DNA of 64,000 nt from Streptomyces gobiensis (GTDB lineage Bacteria; Actinomycetota; Actinomycetes; Streptomycetales; Streptomycetaceae), in the NCBI RefSeq assembly GCF_021216675.1, contig NZ_CP086120.1, positions 1,488,001 to 1,552,000 of the forward strand, in the 5' to 3' direction. Under the pieces are notes generated by a model. It saw nothing but the letters and a program-made list of their open reading frames with translations, did no database searches and was not told the DNA's origin. A program made the translations under genes and the position numbers. Positions 32,870 through 42,901 of this stretch are shown here, one piece after another; within the stretch, counting starts at the first letter, position 1, and the number at the start of each line of letters is the position of its first letter.

Positions 32870-34240
32870 ATGACGCCTACGCGAGAGCATGACGAGCGCA
32901 ACGATGTGTTCGCCCGCCCCTCCGTACGAGAGCGCCGCGTGCTGGCGGACGCCCTGCGCACCGAGACGGTCGGCGGCATGGTATTGCTCGCCGCCGCAGT
33001 GGTGGCGCTGCTGTGGGCCAATACCCCGTTGAACGAGCTCTACGACCGGGTCCGTGACTTCCACTTCGGGATTCCCGCGCTGGGGCTCGATCTGTCGGTG
33101 GAGCACTGGGCCTCCGACGGGCTGCTCACGATCTTCTTCTTTGTCGCCGGTATCGAGCTCAAGCGGGAGCTGGTGGTCGGTGAGCTGCGCCGCCCGGCGG
33201 CGGCCGCGCTTCCGGTGGTCGCCGCGATCTGTGGCATGGCCGTGCCCGCGCTCTTCTACGTCGCCGTGAACGCCGCCGGGGGCGGCGAGATGCACGGCTG
33301 GGCCGTGCCGATGGCCACCGATATCGCCTTCGCGCTCGGCGTCCTGGCGGTGATCGGCACCAATCTGCCCTCGGGCATCCGGGCCTTCCTGCTCACGCTC
33401 GCCATCGTGGACGACCTCGGCGCGATCATCGTCATCGCGATCTTCTACACCTCGACGCTCAATATGTGGGCCCTCGCCGGTGCGCTCGCCGGGCTGGTGG
33501 TCTTCTATGTACTGCACCAGCGGCTGCGGCTGCGCGGCTGGTACTACTACATGCCGCTCGCCCTGGCCATCTGGGCGCTGATGTACAACAGCGGCGTCCA
33601 CGCCACCATCGCCGGGGTCGCGATGGGCATGCTGCTGCGGGTCACCACCCGGAGCGGCGAGAAGGAATCCCCCGCCGAGCGCATCGAGCACCTGGTCCGC
33701 CCGGTGTCCGCCGGGGTGGCGGTGCCACTGTTCGCGCTGTTCGCCGCCGGGGTCAGTGTCTCCGGCTCGGCGCTGTCCGAGGCCGCGCGGCAGCCCGAGG
33801 CGCTCGGTGTGGTGGCGGGCCTGTACGCCGGAAAGCTCATCGGTATCTTCGGCGGTACGTATCTGGCCGCCCGCTTCACCCGGGCCCGCCTCAGCTCCGA
33901 TCTGACCTGGGCCGATGTCGCCGGTGTGGCCATGCTGGCCGGTATCGGCTTCACCGTCTCGCTGCTGGTCACCGAGCTGGCCTTCACCGATCCGGAGACC
34001 ACCGAGCACGTCAAGGCCGCTGTGCTGATCGGTTCCCTGCTCTCCGCGCTGACCGCGTGCGTCATCCTCAAGTTCCGCGACGCCAAGTACCGCAGGATGT
34101 GGGAAGAGGAAACCCTCGACGAGGACGGGGACGGCATCCCCGACCTCGACCAGCGGGAGGAAGCGGAGCTGGCGGCCAGGGCGGCCAGGGAAGCCGCGGC
34201 CGCCAAGGGGGACGGTACCTGGGTCAGCCGGGACCGCTGA
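32870..34240 (+). CDS. nhaA: Na+/H+ antiporter NhaA
   Basis: This 456-residue protein has about 11-12 membrane helices. It carries the NhaA core ATDIAFALGVLAVIG and the catalytic Asp pair in TLAIVDDLGAIIVIA (helix 5). It exports Na+ (or Li+) in exchange for protons. The C-terminal ~60 residues are acidic and Ala-rich (EEETLDEDGDGIPDLDQREEAELAAR), longer than in E. coli NhaA, and may be a cytosolic regulatory tail. ATG 32870 has GGAGG upstream. Its stop overlaps the convergent DUF4185-like gene by 17 bp. Confidence 0.93.
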   Translation: MTPTREHDERNDVFARPSVRERRVLADALRTETVGGMVLLAAAVVALLWANTPLNELYDRVRDFHFGIPALGLDLSVEHWASDGLLTIFFFVAGIELKRELVVGELRRPAAAALPVVAAICGMAVPALFYVAVNAAGGGEMHGWAVPMATDIAFALGVLAVIGTNLPSGIRAFLLTLAIVDDLGAIIVIAIFYTSTLNMWALAGALAGLVVFYVLHQRLRLRGWYYYMPLALAIWALMYNSGVHATIAGVAMGMLLRVTTRSGEKESPAERIEHLVRPVSAGVAVPLFALFAAGVSVSGSALSEAARQPEALGVVAGLYAGKLIGIFGGTYLAARFTRARLSSDLTWADVAGVAMLAGIGFTVSLLVTELAFTDPETTEHVKAAVLIGSLLSALTACVILKFRDAKYRRMWEEETLDEDGDGIPDLDQREEAELAARAAREAAAAKGDGTWVSRDR

Positions 34241-35459
34241 GCTCGAGCCGTACGAAGCGCGGCCGGTACAGGGCCACATCGCGGTGCACGGCGGCGACCG
34301 ACTCCAGGACGTTCACGTCATAGCTGAGCAGCAGCCTGCCCCGGGCGTCGTCGAACGCGGGATGCGCCTGCGGGTTGTATACGACCGCCCCGGCCTCCTC
34401 GCCGCCCGGCGGCAGCGGCGGGGCGAGGGCGTCGGCCGGACCGCGCCAGGGGCCCTGCGGTGAGCAGGACCAGTAGGAGGTGACGGTGGTCAGGACGCGG
34501 CCGCCCGGGCCCCCCGCGTCTGTCGTCAGCAGCAGCCAGGTGTTCTCGCGCCGCAGGACCGTATACGTGTTGGTGGCGCCCCGGCGGCCGTCGCGCGCCT
34601 GGCCGACGATGAGCGGCGCCGACTTTCCGGCTTCCCGCCGCCAGTCTTCACCGTCCCAGTAGCGCCAGGCGGCCGGCTGGGCGAGCCGGCCCGCGGGCAC
34701 CCGGGCCACATGTGCGCGGGAGGCGCGGCCGTGGGCGGTGCGCTCGTCGGCGCCGAAGACATACGTCCAGCCGTCCTCGCGGACCGCCGCGGTGCCGTAC
34801 AGCACGCGCTGGCCGGGGTCGGCCTGCGCGGGGGTGTCCACCGTGGTGACCGACTCCAGCTCCAGGCTGGGCAGCGCGAGCGTGGCCACCTCGGTTGCCC
34901 GGGGTACGCCGAACACCCATGGTGCGGAGGCGGCCTCCCGCTGCCACAGCAGCACCCGTACGACCCGCTCGGTGGAGCCGGGGGTGCGCGGCTCCACCAC
35001 GGCCTGCGTCGGCCAGCGCCACACCTCGCGGCCGTCCGGGGCCGCCAGGCCGGGGAACAGCGCGCCGGGCCCGTCCCCCAGTACGGTGCGCTCCAGCCTG
35101 CCTTCCGGTGACATCACCAGTACGGCGTTCCGGACCCAGACCGGGTCGGCGTCCCTTGAGCGGCCGCCGTGCACCCGGTCGAGGAAGGTGTCGGCGGACA
35201 GCCACAGTGTCCGGCCGTCCGGCAGCCGTACCGACCGGTTGCCGTCCCCGCCGGTCCAGTCGTCCAGCCTGCTGTTGTCGTTGCCGTACCGGGCGAACTC
35301 CCCGGTCATCGACGTGTCCGCCTGCCAGGCGGTGACCTTCAGGGGGCCGCATCCTGGTCTTCCGGGGTCTCCGCTGGGGACGGTGATGATCAGCGCGACG
35401 ATCAGCAGCAGCCCGAGCAGGGCGAGCCCGGCTCGCTTGGTTGCGCGCGTGTGCTTCAT
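34224..35459 (-). CDS. Membrane-anchored DUF4185-like protein
   Basis: This 411-residue protein has an N-terminal membrane segment (about residues 12-30, LALLGLLLIVALIITVP), then a long beta-rich extracytoplasmic domain. The domain contains WTGGDGNRSVRLPDGRTLWLSADTFLD, WPTQAVV and VTSYWSCSPQGPW, like DUF4185 or five-bladed sugar-binding propellers. The fold assignment is tentative and no catalytic residues can be named. ATG 35459 lacks a strong ribosome site. The end overlaps convergently with nhaA, and the start faces a family B repeat. Confidence 0.65.
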   Translation of the reverse strand: MKHTRATKRAGLALLGLLLIVALIITVPSGDPGRPGCGPLKVTAWQADTSMTGEFARYGNDNSRLDDWTGGDGNRSVRLPDGRTLWLSADTFLDRVHGGRSRDADPVWVRNAVLVMSPEGRLERTVLGDGPGALFPGLAAPDGREVWRWPTQAVVEPRTPGSTERVVRVLLWQREAASAPWVFGVPRATEVATLALPSLELESVTTVDTPAQADPGQRVLYGTAAVREDGWTYVFGADERTAHGRASRAHVARVPAGRLAQPAAWRYWDGEDWRREAGKSAPLIVGQARDGRRGATNTYTVLRRENTWLLLTTDAGGPGGRVLTTVTSYWSCSPQGPWRGPADALAPPLPPGGEEAGAVVYNPQAHPAFDDARGRLLLSYDVNVLESVAAVHRDVALYRPRFVRLELSGPG

Positions 35460-35499
35460 CAGGACGGCACGATAGTGGCCGGGAGCCGCTGGAGCTGTC

Positions 35500-35789
35500 C
35501 CGCCCCTTCCCGGCTGTACTGATGTGCGACTCCGCCGCGTGGGGGGCTGCCGCCCCCAGACCCCCACCGTGTTGTGGGCACTCGGGCCTCCCCCAGACTT
35601 CGTCCGGGGCCCCCAGAGGGGCGATGGGGGTCCCCCCGGACCCTTAAGGCTATGGGGGAGGGTGGGCACAACACCTGGCCACCGGTCCGCACCGGCAAAC
35701 CCCGGGCCCCGGGGCGCAAGCCCCGGTTACGGGAAGGGGCGGGATACGGGGAACCCCACCAACCACCCCGCGAGCCCGCGCCGGAGGCG
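35500..35789. repeat. Family B repeat, full copy 5
   Basis: The 290-bp gap holds a near-complete element. It starts CCCGCCCCTTCCCGGCTGT, then the GCGGCTCC-like module, the paired TGTTGTGGGCACTCG / GGTGGGCACAACACC stem, the CCGGTTACGG hairpin, and ends CGGGAAGGGGCGGGATACGGGG. The inverted order of the ends and the nested stem are like copies 2 and 7. No gene is seen in it. Confidence 0.75.
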
Positions 35790-36704
35790 TTACGCGCCGC
35801 AGGTGCGGAGAAAGCGCCGGGTGCGCTCGGCAATGGGCAGCGGCTGATCCGGCGGGCATGGATACATGTCCTGCTCGACGATGGCGAACAGATCGACGCC
35901 GAGCCCCTGCGCGGCGGTCAGCACAGGCCCCATCGCGGGCACCCCAAGCGGCGGTTCACACATCACGCCCTGCCTGACCGCGGGGCCGAACGGGGTCTCG
36001 TTCTTCACCACATCGGCGAGGATGTCAGGGTCAACCTGCTTGAGGTGGAGGTAGCCGATCCGCTCACCATAGGTCTCGATGAGCTTGACGCTGTCGCCGC
36101 CGCAGTACGCGTAGTGCCCGGTGTCCAGACAGAGGTTGACCAGGTCGGAGTCGGTCGCGTCGAGGAACCGCTCGACATGTTCCTCGGTGTCGATATGGGT
36201 GTCGGCGTGCGGATGCACCACGATGTCCAGACCGAAGTGCTCCCGCACCTGGCGGGCCAGCCGCTCCATGCCCTCCGTCAGATGCTTCCACTGCTCACGG
36301 GTGAGCTCCGATGGCTCGATCAGCTCAGCGGTCTTGTCGTCCCGCCAGAAGGACGGGATGACCACGAGGTGTCCGGCGTCCATGGCCTGGGCGAGCTCGG
36401 CGACCTGTGCGACATGCGCCCAGGTCTCGTCCCAGACGCCGGGGCCGCGGTGCAGGGCGGTGAAGACCGTACCGGCGGAGACCTGGAGTCCGCGCTTGGA
36501 CACCTCGTCCGTGAGCCGGGCGGGGTCGGTCGGGAGGTAGCCGTACGGGCCGAGCTCGATCCAGTCGTAGCCCGCCTGCGACACCTCGTCCAGGAAGCGT
36601 TCCCAGGGGACCTGCTGCGGGTCGTCCGGGAACCATACGCCCCAGGAGTCGGGGGCGGAGCCGACCCGGAGGCGGTCCAGGGCGGGAAGGCCGGGGGCAG
36701 TCAT
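35790..36704 (-). CDS. TIM-barrel inosose dehydratase-like protein (IolE-like)
   Basis: This 304-residue protein has the family signature GSAPDSWGVWF near the start, then a TIM-barrel with metal-ligand-type residues (WIELGPYGY, VVHPHADTHIDT, LCLDTGHYAY, EQDMYP). It resembles IolE/IolI sugar-phosphate isomerase-like enzymes and in this context would dehydrate scyllo-inosose. It is the last gene of the leftward transporter operon, 24 bp after the ATPase gene, so uptake and an early catabolic step are co-expressed. Its position on the opposite strand from the other iol enzymes is unusual but not unique. Confidence 0.85.
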   Translation of the reverse strand: MTAPGLPALDRLRVGSAPDSWGVWFPDDPQQVPWERFLDEVSQAGYDWIELGPYGYLPTDPARLTDEVSKRGLQVSAGTVFTALHRGPGVWDETWAHVAQVAELAQAMDAGHLVVIPSFWRDDKTAELIEPSELTREQWKHLTEGMERLARQVREHFGLDIVVHPHADTHIDTEEHVERFLDATDSDLVNLCLDTGHYAYCGGDSVKLIETYGERIGYLHLKQVDPDILADVVKNETPFGPAVRQGVMCEPPLGVPAMGPVLTAAQGLGVDLFAIVEQDMYPCPPDQPLPIAERTRRFLRTCGA

Positions 36705-36728
36705 TACGGGGATCTCCTGTCGTCAGCG

Positions 36729-37592
<864 letters not shown>

Positions 37593-37597
37593 CGCCA

Positions 37598-38710
37598 TCA
37601 CCTCCGGGTGGCCTGGTTGCGTACGTACAGGTTGATGAGGACGGCCAGCAGCAGCATCGCGCCGAGGAAGAACTTGAACCAGTCGGGGTTCCAGTTGGCG
37701 TAGACGATGCCCTGGGTCACCATCCCGAACAGGAAGGCGCCGATGACCGGGCCGAATATGGAGCCATAGCCACCGGTCAGCACACAGCCGCCGATGACGG
37801 CCGCGGCGATGTAGATCAGCTCCTGGCCGACGCCCTCCCCCGACTGGATGGTGTTGAAGGCGAACAGCTGGTGCATGCCGACGAACCAGGCCGCGAAACC
37901 CACCGTCATAAAGAGGGTGATTTTGGTGAAGGTCACCGGCACACCCACGGCACGTGCGCTGTGTTTGTTGCCGCCCACGGCGAAGACCCAGTTGCCGTAC
38001 CTGGTACGCATCAGGACCCAGGTGGCGATGGCGGCGAAGAGCAGCCACCACAGCACGGTAATTCTGAATTCCGTCCCCGCGATGGTGATCCTGGAGGCGA
38101 AGACCGCCTGGGCCTGCTCAAAGCCGTCCATGTCCCGGATGGAGTCGGTGGCGACATTGCCGGTGACCAGCCGGGTGATCGCGAGGTTGGCGCCCTGCAG
38201 CATCATGAAGGTGCCGAGAGTGACCAGAAAGCTCGGCAGACCGGTCTTGATCAGCAGCAAGCCGTTGAACGCGCCGATCGACAGGGAGACGGCCAGGGCG
38301 ACGATCACACCTACCCAGACGTTCATCGACATCTGGAACGCGAACATGCTGGCCGTCAGCGCCGATGTAATCACCGCGACACCGGCGGACAGATCGAATT
38401 CGCCGCCGATCATCAGCAGTGCCACGGCAAGCGCCATGATGCCGATGGTCGACGCCTGATAGAGCACGGTGGCCAGCGAGTCGAACTGCCGGAAGGTGGG
38501 CGCCACGGAGAAGAAGAAGACATAGACGGCGACGGCGCCGATCAGCGCGCCGATCTCCGGACGACCCAGCAGCCGGTGCAGCGCTGAGCGCCGGGCGGTA
38601 CGGCCGTCGTTGCCCGGCGATGGGCCGGCGCCCCCCGCCGCCGAAGCGGCGGGGGGCTGATCGGCGGGGTAGTCGGCCGCCGTGGGGGCTGCCTGGGTCA
38701 TGGACATCAC
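37598..38710 (-). CDS. Sugar (inositol) ABC transporter permease
   Basis: This 370-residue CUT2-type permease (RbsC-like) has ~10 hydrophobic helices after a ~45-residue Pro/Ala-rich cytosolic N-terminus. The family motif [19 protein letters not shown] is present, as is the later [23 protein letters not shown]. It should form the homodimeric membrane channel. GTG 38710 overlaps the binding-protein stop (GTGA), so it is translationally coupled. Confidence 0.9.
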   Translation of the reverse strand: MMSMTQAAPTAADYPADQPPAASAAGGAGPSPGNDGRTARRSALHRLLGRPEIGALIGAVAVYVFFFSVAPTFRQFDSLATVLYQASTIGIMALAVALLMIGGEFDLSAGVAVITSALTASMFAFQMSMNVWVGVIVALAVSLSIGAFNGLLLIKTGLPSFLVTLGTFMMLQGANLAITRLVTGNVATDSIRDMDGFEQAQAVFASRITIAGTEFRITVLWWLLFAAIATWVLMRTRYGNWVFAVGGNKHSARAVGVPVTFTKITLFMTVGFAAWFVGMHQLFAFNTIQSGEGVGQELIYIAAAVIGGCVLTGGYGSIFGPVIGAFLFGMVTQGIVYANWNPDWFKFFLGAMLLLAVLINLYVRNQATRR

Positions 38711-39729
38711 CGGGTGCCTTTCTCGGCGAACTTCGCGATGTCGTCGATGTTGCTCTCATCGACGAACGCCGGACCGGTCAGCACCGGCTCCTCACCGCCA
38801 CCGCTGAAGTTTCCGTTGTTCTTGTAGAGCCACAGGGTGTCAATGGCCAGATAGCCCTGCAGATAGGGCTGCTGATCGACGGAGAACTTGATGCTGCCGT
38901 CCTTGAGGTAGCCGACCAGTTCCTTGTTGAGGTCAAAGGTGGCGACCTCCGCCTTGCTGCCCGCGTCCTTCACCGAGTCGACCGCGGTAAGGGCGAACGG
39001 TGCGCCGAGAGTCACGACGTAGTCAACGGACTTGTCCTGGCGGAGCTTGGCCTCGATGGTCGACTTGACCGAGGGCATGTTCTTGCCGTTGACGTAGAGG
39101 ATGTCCGTCTTGCCGTCGAAGGTCTTCTTCACGCCCGCGCATCGCGCCTCCAGCGCCACATGGCCCTGCTCCTGGATGACACAGATGTTGCGCTTGGCAC
39201 CCAGCTCATTGAGCCGCTTGCCGAAGGCCTCGCCCGCAACACTCTCGTCCTGGCCAAAGTAGGACAGAAGGTCTAGATCTTTCCACTGGTCGAGACCGGA
39301 ATTAAAGCCGACGACGGGGATGCCCGCCTTCTGTGCCTTGGCGACGGCGGTCCTCATGGCTTCGGGTTTGGCCGCGGTGATCGCTATGCCATCGACCTTC
39401 TGGTCAATGGCGTTCTGGATCAGGTTGGCCTGGTCGGCGGCCTTTTCATCGCTGGAGTAGATCAGCTCCACATTGTCCTTTTTCGCGGCGGCGGTGGCGC
39501 CCTTGCGGACGATGTCCCAGAAGGTGTCGCCCGGTGCCGCGTGGGTGATCATGGCGATCTTCATGCGGGGAGTGTCCGCCTTGCCGGCGGCGGTGCCCCC
39601 GGAGTCTTCCTGGGCCTGCTTGCCGCCAGCGCTGCTGGAGCAGCCTGCTGCGAGAACGACCGCGGCCGCGGCGGCGGCCAGTGCGGCGGTGGTTCTGCCG
39701 GACCGGCGGGAATGTGCGGTGCGCTTCAT
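38707..39729 (-). CDS. Sugar (inositol)-binding lipoprotein
   Basis: This 340-residue protein has a lipoprotein signal with lipobox VLAAGC after a long Ala-rich hydrophobic stretch. The periplasmic-binding-protein fold (RbsB type) is seen in KIAMITHAAPGDTFWDIVRKGA, IAITAAKPEAM and QQPYLQGYLAIDTLWL. It is the first gene of the leftward transporter operon. ATG 39729 is used; an AGG-rich site is upstream. The neighbouring IolE and divergent iol genes point to inositol as ligand. Confidence 0.88.
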   Translation of the reverse strand: MKRTAHSRRSGRTTAALAAAAAAVVLAAGCSSSAGGKQAQEDSGGTAAGKADTPRMKIAMITHAAPGDTFWDIVRKGATAAAKKDNVELIYSSDEKAADQANLIQNAIDQKVDGIAITAAKPEAMRTAVAKAQKAGIPVVGFNSGLDQWKDLDLLSYFGQDESVAGEAFGKRLNELGAKRNICVIQEQGHVALEARCAGVKKTFDGKTDILYVNGKNMPSVKSTIEAKLRQDKSVDYVVTLGAPFALTAVDSVKDAGSKAEVATFDLNKELVGYLKDGSIKFSVDQQPYLQGYLAIDTLWLYKNNGNFSGGGEEPVLTGPAFVDESNIDDIAKFAEKGTR

Positions 39730-39746
39730 GTCCTGACCTCACTTCG

Positions 39747-39774
39747 GTGTGAGTGGAGCGGTGTGAGTGGAGCG
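39747..39774. repeat. 14-bp perfect tandem duplication
   Basis: GTGTGAGTGGAGCG occurs twice in direct succession in the leader of the binding-protein gene. It may be a regulatory site pair or a recent slippage event. Confidence 0.7.
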
Positions 39775-39911
39775 GAGAGGGGAGTGGGGACCCGCCGGGC
39801 GGTGGGGGAGAAGCGCTGCCCGGGGGCCATAGGGGCCGTTTCCGGTCATCGACCGGAAGCGTCACCTCGCAGGACGGATTCGACTCCTTGGAGGCTGCCG
39901 CTGTCAAGACT

Positions 39912-39923
39912 TTGTCAGGACAA
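39912..39923. promoter_or_regulatory. Dyad TTGTC-AG-GACAA in iol divergent region
   Basis: A perfect 5-bp inverted repeat with a 2-base centre lies in the middle of the divergent gap between the transporter and iolC operons, where a shared inositol-responsive repressor site would be expected. No regulator gene is nearby. Binding protein unknown. Confidence 0.4.
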
Positions 39924-39999
39924 CACTTCATCTTGACGTAACGGCGCGATAACGCCATGGTCGCCCAGGGTCCAGACGTCCGAATGTAATGACAAACTA

Positions 40000-40028
40000 T
40001 TGACATGGGTCGGCACGGGGTCTACACC
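40000..40028 (+). promoter_or_regulatory. Candidate promoter of the iolC operon
   Basis: TTGACA at 40000-40005 is followed 17 bases later by TACACC at 40023-40028. The -35 is a perfect match to the housekeeping consensus and the -10 is weak. A start near 40035 would give a ~75-base leader to iolC. Confidence 0.5.
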
Positions 40029-40108
40029 TGTGGGTACGCCCAGCACACCCGGCAAGCCAGCACCCGGCAAGCCCAAAGCTTCCGACAGCCAACTCTCTTA
40101 GGGGCACC

Positions 40109-41053
40109 ATGACCGAGCCACTCGACGTGATCACGATGGGCCGCATTGGGGTGGACATCTACCCGCTCCAGACGGGGGTGCCGCTGCCGCAGGTGGAGTC
40201 CTTCGGGAAGTTCCTCGGTGGCTCTGCGACCAATGTCGCCGTCGCCGCCGCCCGGCTGGGGCGCTCCAGCGCGGTCATCAGCCGCACCGGCCGTGACCCC
40301 TTCGGCGACTACTGTCATCAGGCCCTGAAGGACTTCGGCGTGGACGACCGCTGGGTGACGGCGGTGGCCGACTATCCGACGCCGGTCACCTTCTGCGAGA
40401 TCTTCCCGCCGGATGACTTCCCGCTCTACTTCTACCGGCAGCCCAAGGCGCCCGACCTGGAGATCTATCCGGGCGAGCTGGACCTGGACGCCATCCGGGC
40501 CGCCGGGGTCTTCTGGATGACCGGGACCGGCCTGTGCGAGGAGCCCAGCCGCTCCGCGACACTGGCCGCGCTGGAGGCCCGGGCCAAGAGGGGCGTCACC
40601 GTCTTCGACCTCGACTGGCGGCCGATGTTCTGGCGCGACCCCGCCGAGGCCCGTACGTACTACCAGCAGGCGCTGGCCCAGACGACCGTGGCCGTGGGCA
40701 ATCTCGACGAGTGCGAGATCGCCACCGGCGTACGCGACCCCAAGGCATGCGCACAGGCCCTGCTGGCGGCCGGAGCCGAGCTCGCCGTGGTGAAGCAGGG
40801 GCCCAAGGGGGTCCTGGCCATGCACCGGGACGGGGCCACCGCCGAAGTGCCGCCGCACCCGGTCGAGGTGGTCAACGGCCTTGGCGCCGGGGACGCGTTC
40901 GGCGGCGCGCTCTGCCATGGGCTGCTCGGCGGCTGGGAGCTGGCCCACATCATGCGGTACGCCAACGCCGCCGGCGCCCTGGTCGCCTCCCGGCTCGCCT
41001 GCTCCTCCGCGATGCCGACCGAGTCCGAGGTCGAAGACCTCCTCGGCCACTGA
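40109..41053 (+). CDS. iolC: 5-dehydro-2-deoxygluconokinase (IolC-like)
   Basis: This 314-residue PfkB-type kinase has FLGGSATNVAVAAARLG near the start and the nucleotide/catalytic motif NGLGAGDAF. In the inositol pathway it phosphorylates 2-deoxy-5-keto-gluconate. ATG 40109 has a weak ribosome site (CTCTTAGGGGCACC). It begins the rightward operon. Assignment relies on the family match and the neighbouring iolB, iolD and iolG. Confidence 0.9.
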   Translation: MTEPLDVITMGRIGVDIYPLQTGVPLPQVESFGKFLGGSATNVAVAAARLGRSSAVISRTGRDPFGDYCHQALKDFGVDDRWVTAVADYPTPVTFCEIFPPDDFPLYFYRQPKAPDLEIYPGELDLDAIRAAGVFWMTGTGLCEEPSRSATLAALEARAKRGVTVFDLDWRPMFWRDPAEARTYYQQALAQTTVAVGNLDECEIATGVRDPKACAQALLAAGAELAVVKQGPKGVLAMHRDGATAEVPPHPVEVVNGLGAGDAFGGALCHGLLGGWELAHIMRYANAAGALVASRLACSSAMPTESEVEDLLGH

Positions 41054-41087
41054 CTCCCTCTGACTGCCTCCGGAAAGTGAGCACCTC

Positions 41088-41966
41088 TTGAGCATCAGCA
41101 TCCCCGATATCGTCAGGGTGCGGACCCAGCACCCCGAGGCGATCGCCGAGGCCGCCGCCAGACGCGTCCGCCGTCCACTCATGGGTGACAGCGGCCGACT
41201 GTTGATCATCGCCGCCGACCACCCCGCGCGCGGCGCGCTCGCCGTAGGCGACCAGAAGCTGGCCATGGCCAACCGGGTCGACCTGCTGGAGCGACTGACC
41301 CTCGCACTCTCCCGCCCCGGTGTGGACGGGGTGCTCGCCACCGCCGACATCCTGGAGGACCTGCTCCTCCTCGGCGCCCTGGAGAACAGGGTCGTCATCG
41401 GCTCCATGAACCGCGGCGGCCTCGCCGGGGCCACCTTCGAGCTCGACGACCGCTTCACCGGACACCGCGCCCAGGACATACAGCGGCTGAACTTCGACGC
41501 GGGCAAGCTGCTGCTGCGCATCGACTATGAGGACGAGGGCTCACTCGCCACGATGCTCTCCACCGCCAGAGCCATCGACGAGATGGCCGAACTGCGGCTC
41601 CCTGTCTTCGTCGAGCCCTTCATCTCCCGCCGGATCGAGGGCAGGGTGACGAACGACCTGAGCGCGGAGGCGGTCACCAAGTCCATCGCCATCGCCTCCG
41701 GGCTCGCCGGGACTTCCGCCTATACGTGGCTCAAGGTGCCGGTCACCGCCGACCCGGATGAGATGGCACAGGTCATGGAGACCTCAACGCTCCCGGCCGT
41801 ACTGCTGGGCGGGGAGGTGAACGGCGACCAGGAGGGCGCGTACGAGAAGTGGCGCAAGGCCCTTCAGCTGCCCACCGTGCAGGGGCTGGTCGTCGGCCGC
41901 TCACTGCTCTATCCGGCGGACGGCGATGTCGAGCAGGCCGTGGACACGGCCGTTGGACTGTTCTGA
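41088..41966 (+). CDS. Class I aldolase (DeoC/LacD-like, IolJ role)
   Basis: This 292-residue protein resembles a TIM-barrel aldolase found in actinobacterial iol clusters (DeoC/LacD-type, related to the Corynebacterium Cgl0158 group). Lys residues in AADHPARGALAVG and TSAYTWLKVPV could form the Schiff base. It probably splits the IolC product into dihydroxyacetone phosphate and malonate semialdehyde, the IolJ step. TTG 41088 is used. Function is inferred from context and is not family-unique. Confidence 0.75.
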   Translation: MSISIPDIVRVRTQHPEAIAEAAARRVRRPLMGDSGRLLIIAADHPARGALAVGDQKLAMANRVDLLERLTLALSRPGVDGVLATADILEDLLLLGALENRVVIGSMNRGGLAGATFELDDRFTGHRAQDIQRLNFDAGKLLLRIDYEDEGSLATMLSTARAIDEMAELRLPVFVEPFISRRIEGRVTNDLSAEAVTKSIAIASGLAGTSAYTWLKVPVTADPDEMAQVMETSTLPAVLLGGEVNGDQEGAYEKWRKALQLPTVQGLVVGRSLLYPADGDVEQAVDTAVGLF

Positions 41967-41983
41967 AGGGGAGGGTTACGCAC

Positions 41984-42901
41984 ATGACGAACTTCAAGGG
42001 CGAACCGGACTTCTACGTTCCGGCGGGCCGCGCGGCCGACGGGCCGTACGCACTGGACATCGACCCCAAGCGGGTCGGCTGGGGCTACTCCTCGCTACGC
42101 GTCATCGAGCTGGAGCCCGGCGGCTCCCACGCCTTCGGCACCGGCGAGAGCGAGTGGATCGTGCTGCCGCTGAGCGGCGGCTGCTCGGTGGCCGCCGAGG
42201 GGCAGACCTTCGAGCTGCACGGCCGCAGCGGTGTCTTCGCCGGAGTCAGCGACTTCGCCTATGTCCCCCGGGACGCCGAGGTATCCATCGTCACCACCGG
42301 CGGTGGCCGCTTCGCACTCACCGGCGCCCGCTGTGAGCGACGGCTCCCGGCCCGCTATGGCCCCGCCTCCGGCGTCCCCGTCGAGCTGCGCGGCAGCGGC
42401 AACTGCTCCCGGCAGGTCAACAACTTCGGTGCGGCAGGCGTCTTCGAGGCCGACAAGCTGATCGCCGTCGAGGTACTGACTCCGGGCGGCAACTGGTCCT
42501 CGTATCCGCCGCACAAGCACGATGAGTGCCGCCCGGGTGAGGAGTCGGAGCTGGAGGAGATCTATTACTTCGAGATCGCCCCGCACGACGGCACCGAAGG
42601 GCTCGGCTATCAGCGGGTGTCCCCCTCCGGGCACGGCCGGGGCACCGATGTGCTCGCCGAGGTGCGCACCGGTGACGCCGTACTCATTCCGGATGGCTGG
42701 CACGGCCCCTCCATCGCGGCGCCGGGACACGATATGTACTACCTCAATGTGATGGCCGGTCCAGGGGTGGATCGTCAGTGGCTTATCTGCGACCATCCTG
42801 ATCACGCGTGGATCCGAGGCGCATGGGCTGATACACCAGTGGATCCGAGGCTGCCGCTGTATGAAACGAAGGAATCCGCAGAAGAGGAGGGTGGACGGTG
42901 A
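41984..42901 (+). CDS. iolB: 5-deoxy-glucuronate isomerase (IolB-like)
   Basis: This 305-residue bicupin has metal-ligand-like residues in PPHKHDECRPG, EEIYYFE and DGWHGPSIAAPGH. This is the IolB/KduI arrangement, converting 5-deoxy-glucuronate to 2-deoxy-5-keto-gluconate. ATG 41984 has GGGGAGGG upstream. The stop overlaps the iolD start (GTGA at 42898-42901), so they are translationally coupled. Confidence 0.92.
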   Translation: MTNFKGEPDFYVPAGRAADGPYALDIDPKRVGWGYSSLRVIELEPGGSHAFGTGESEWIVLPLSGGCSVAAEGQTFELHGRSGVFAGVSDFAYVPRDAEVSIVTTGGGRFALTGARCERRLPARYGPASGVPVELRGSGNCSRQVNNFGAAGVFEADKLIAVEVLTPGGNWSSYPPHKHDECRPGEESELEEIYYFEIAPHDGTEGLGYQRVSPSGHGRGTDVLAEVRTGDAVLIPDGWHGPSIAAPGHDMYYLNVMAGPGVDRQWLICDHPDHAWIRGAWADTPVDPRLPLYETKESAEEEGGR

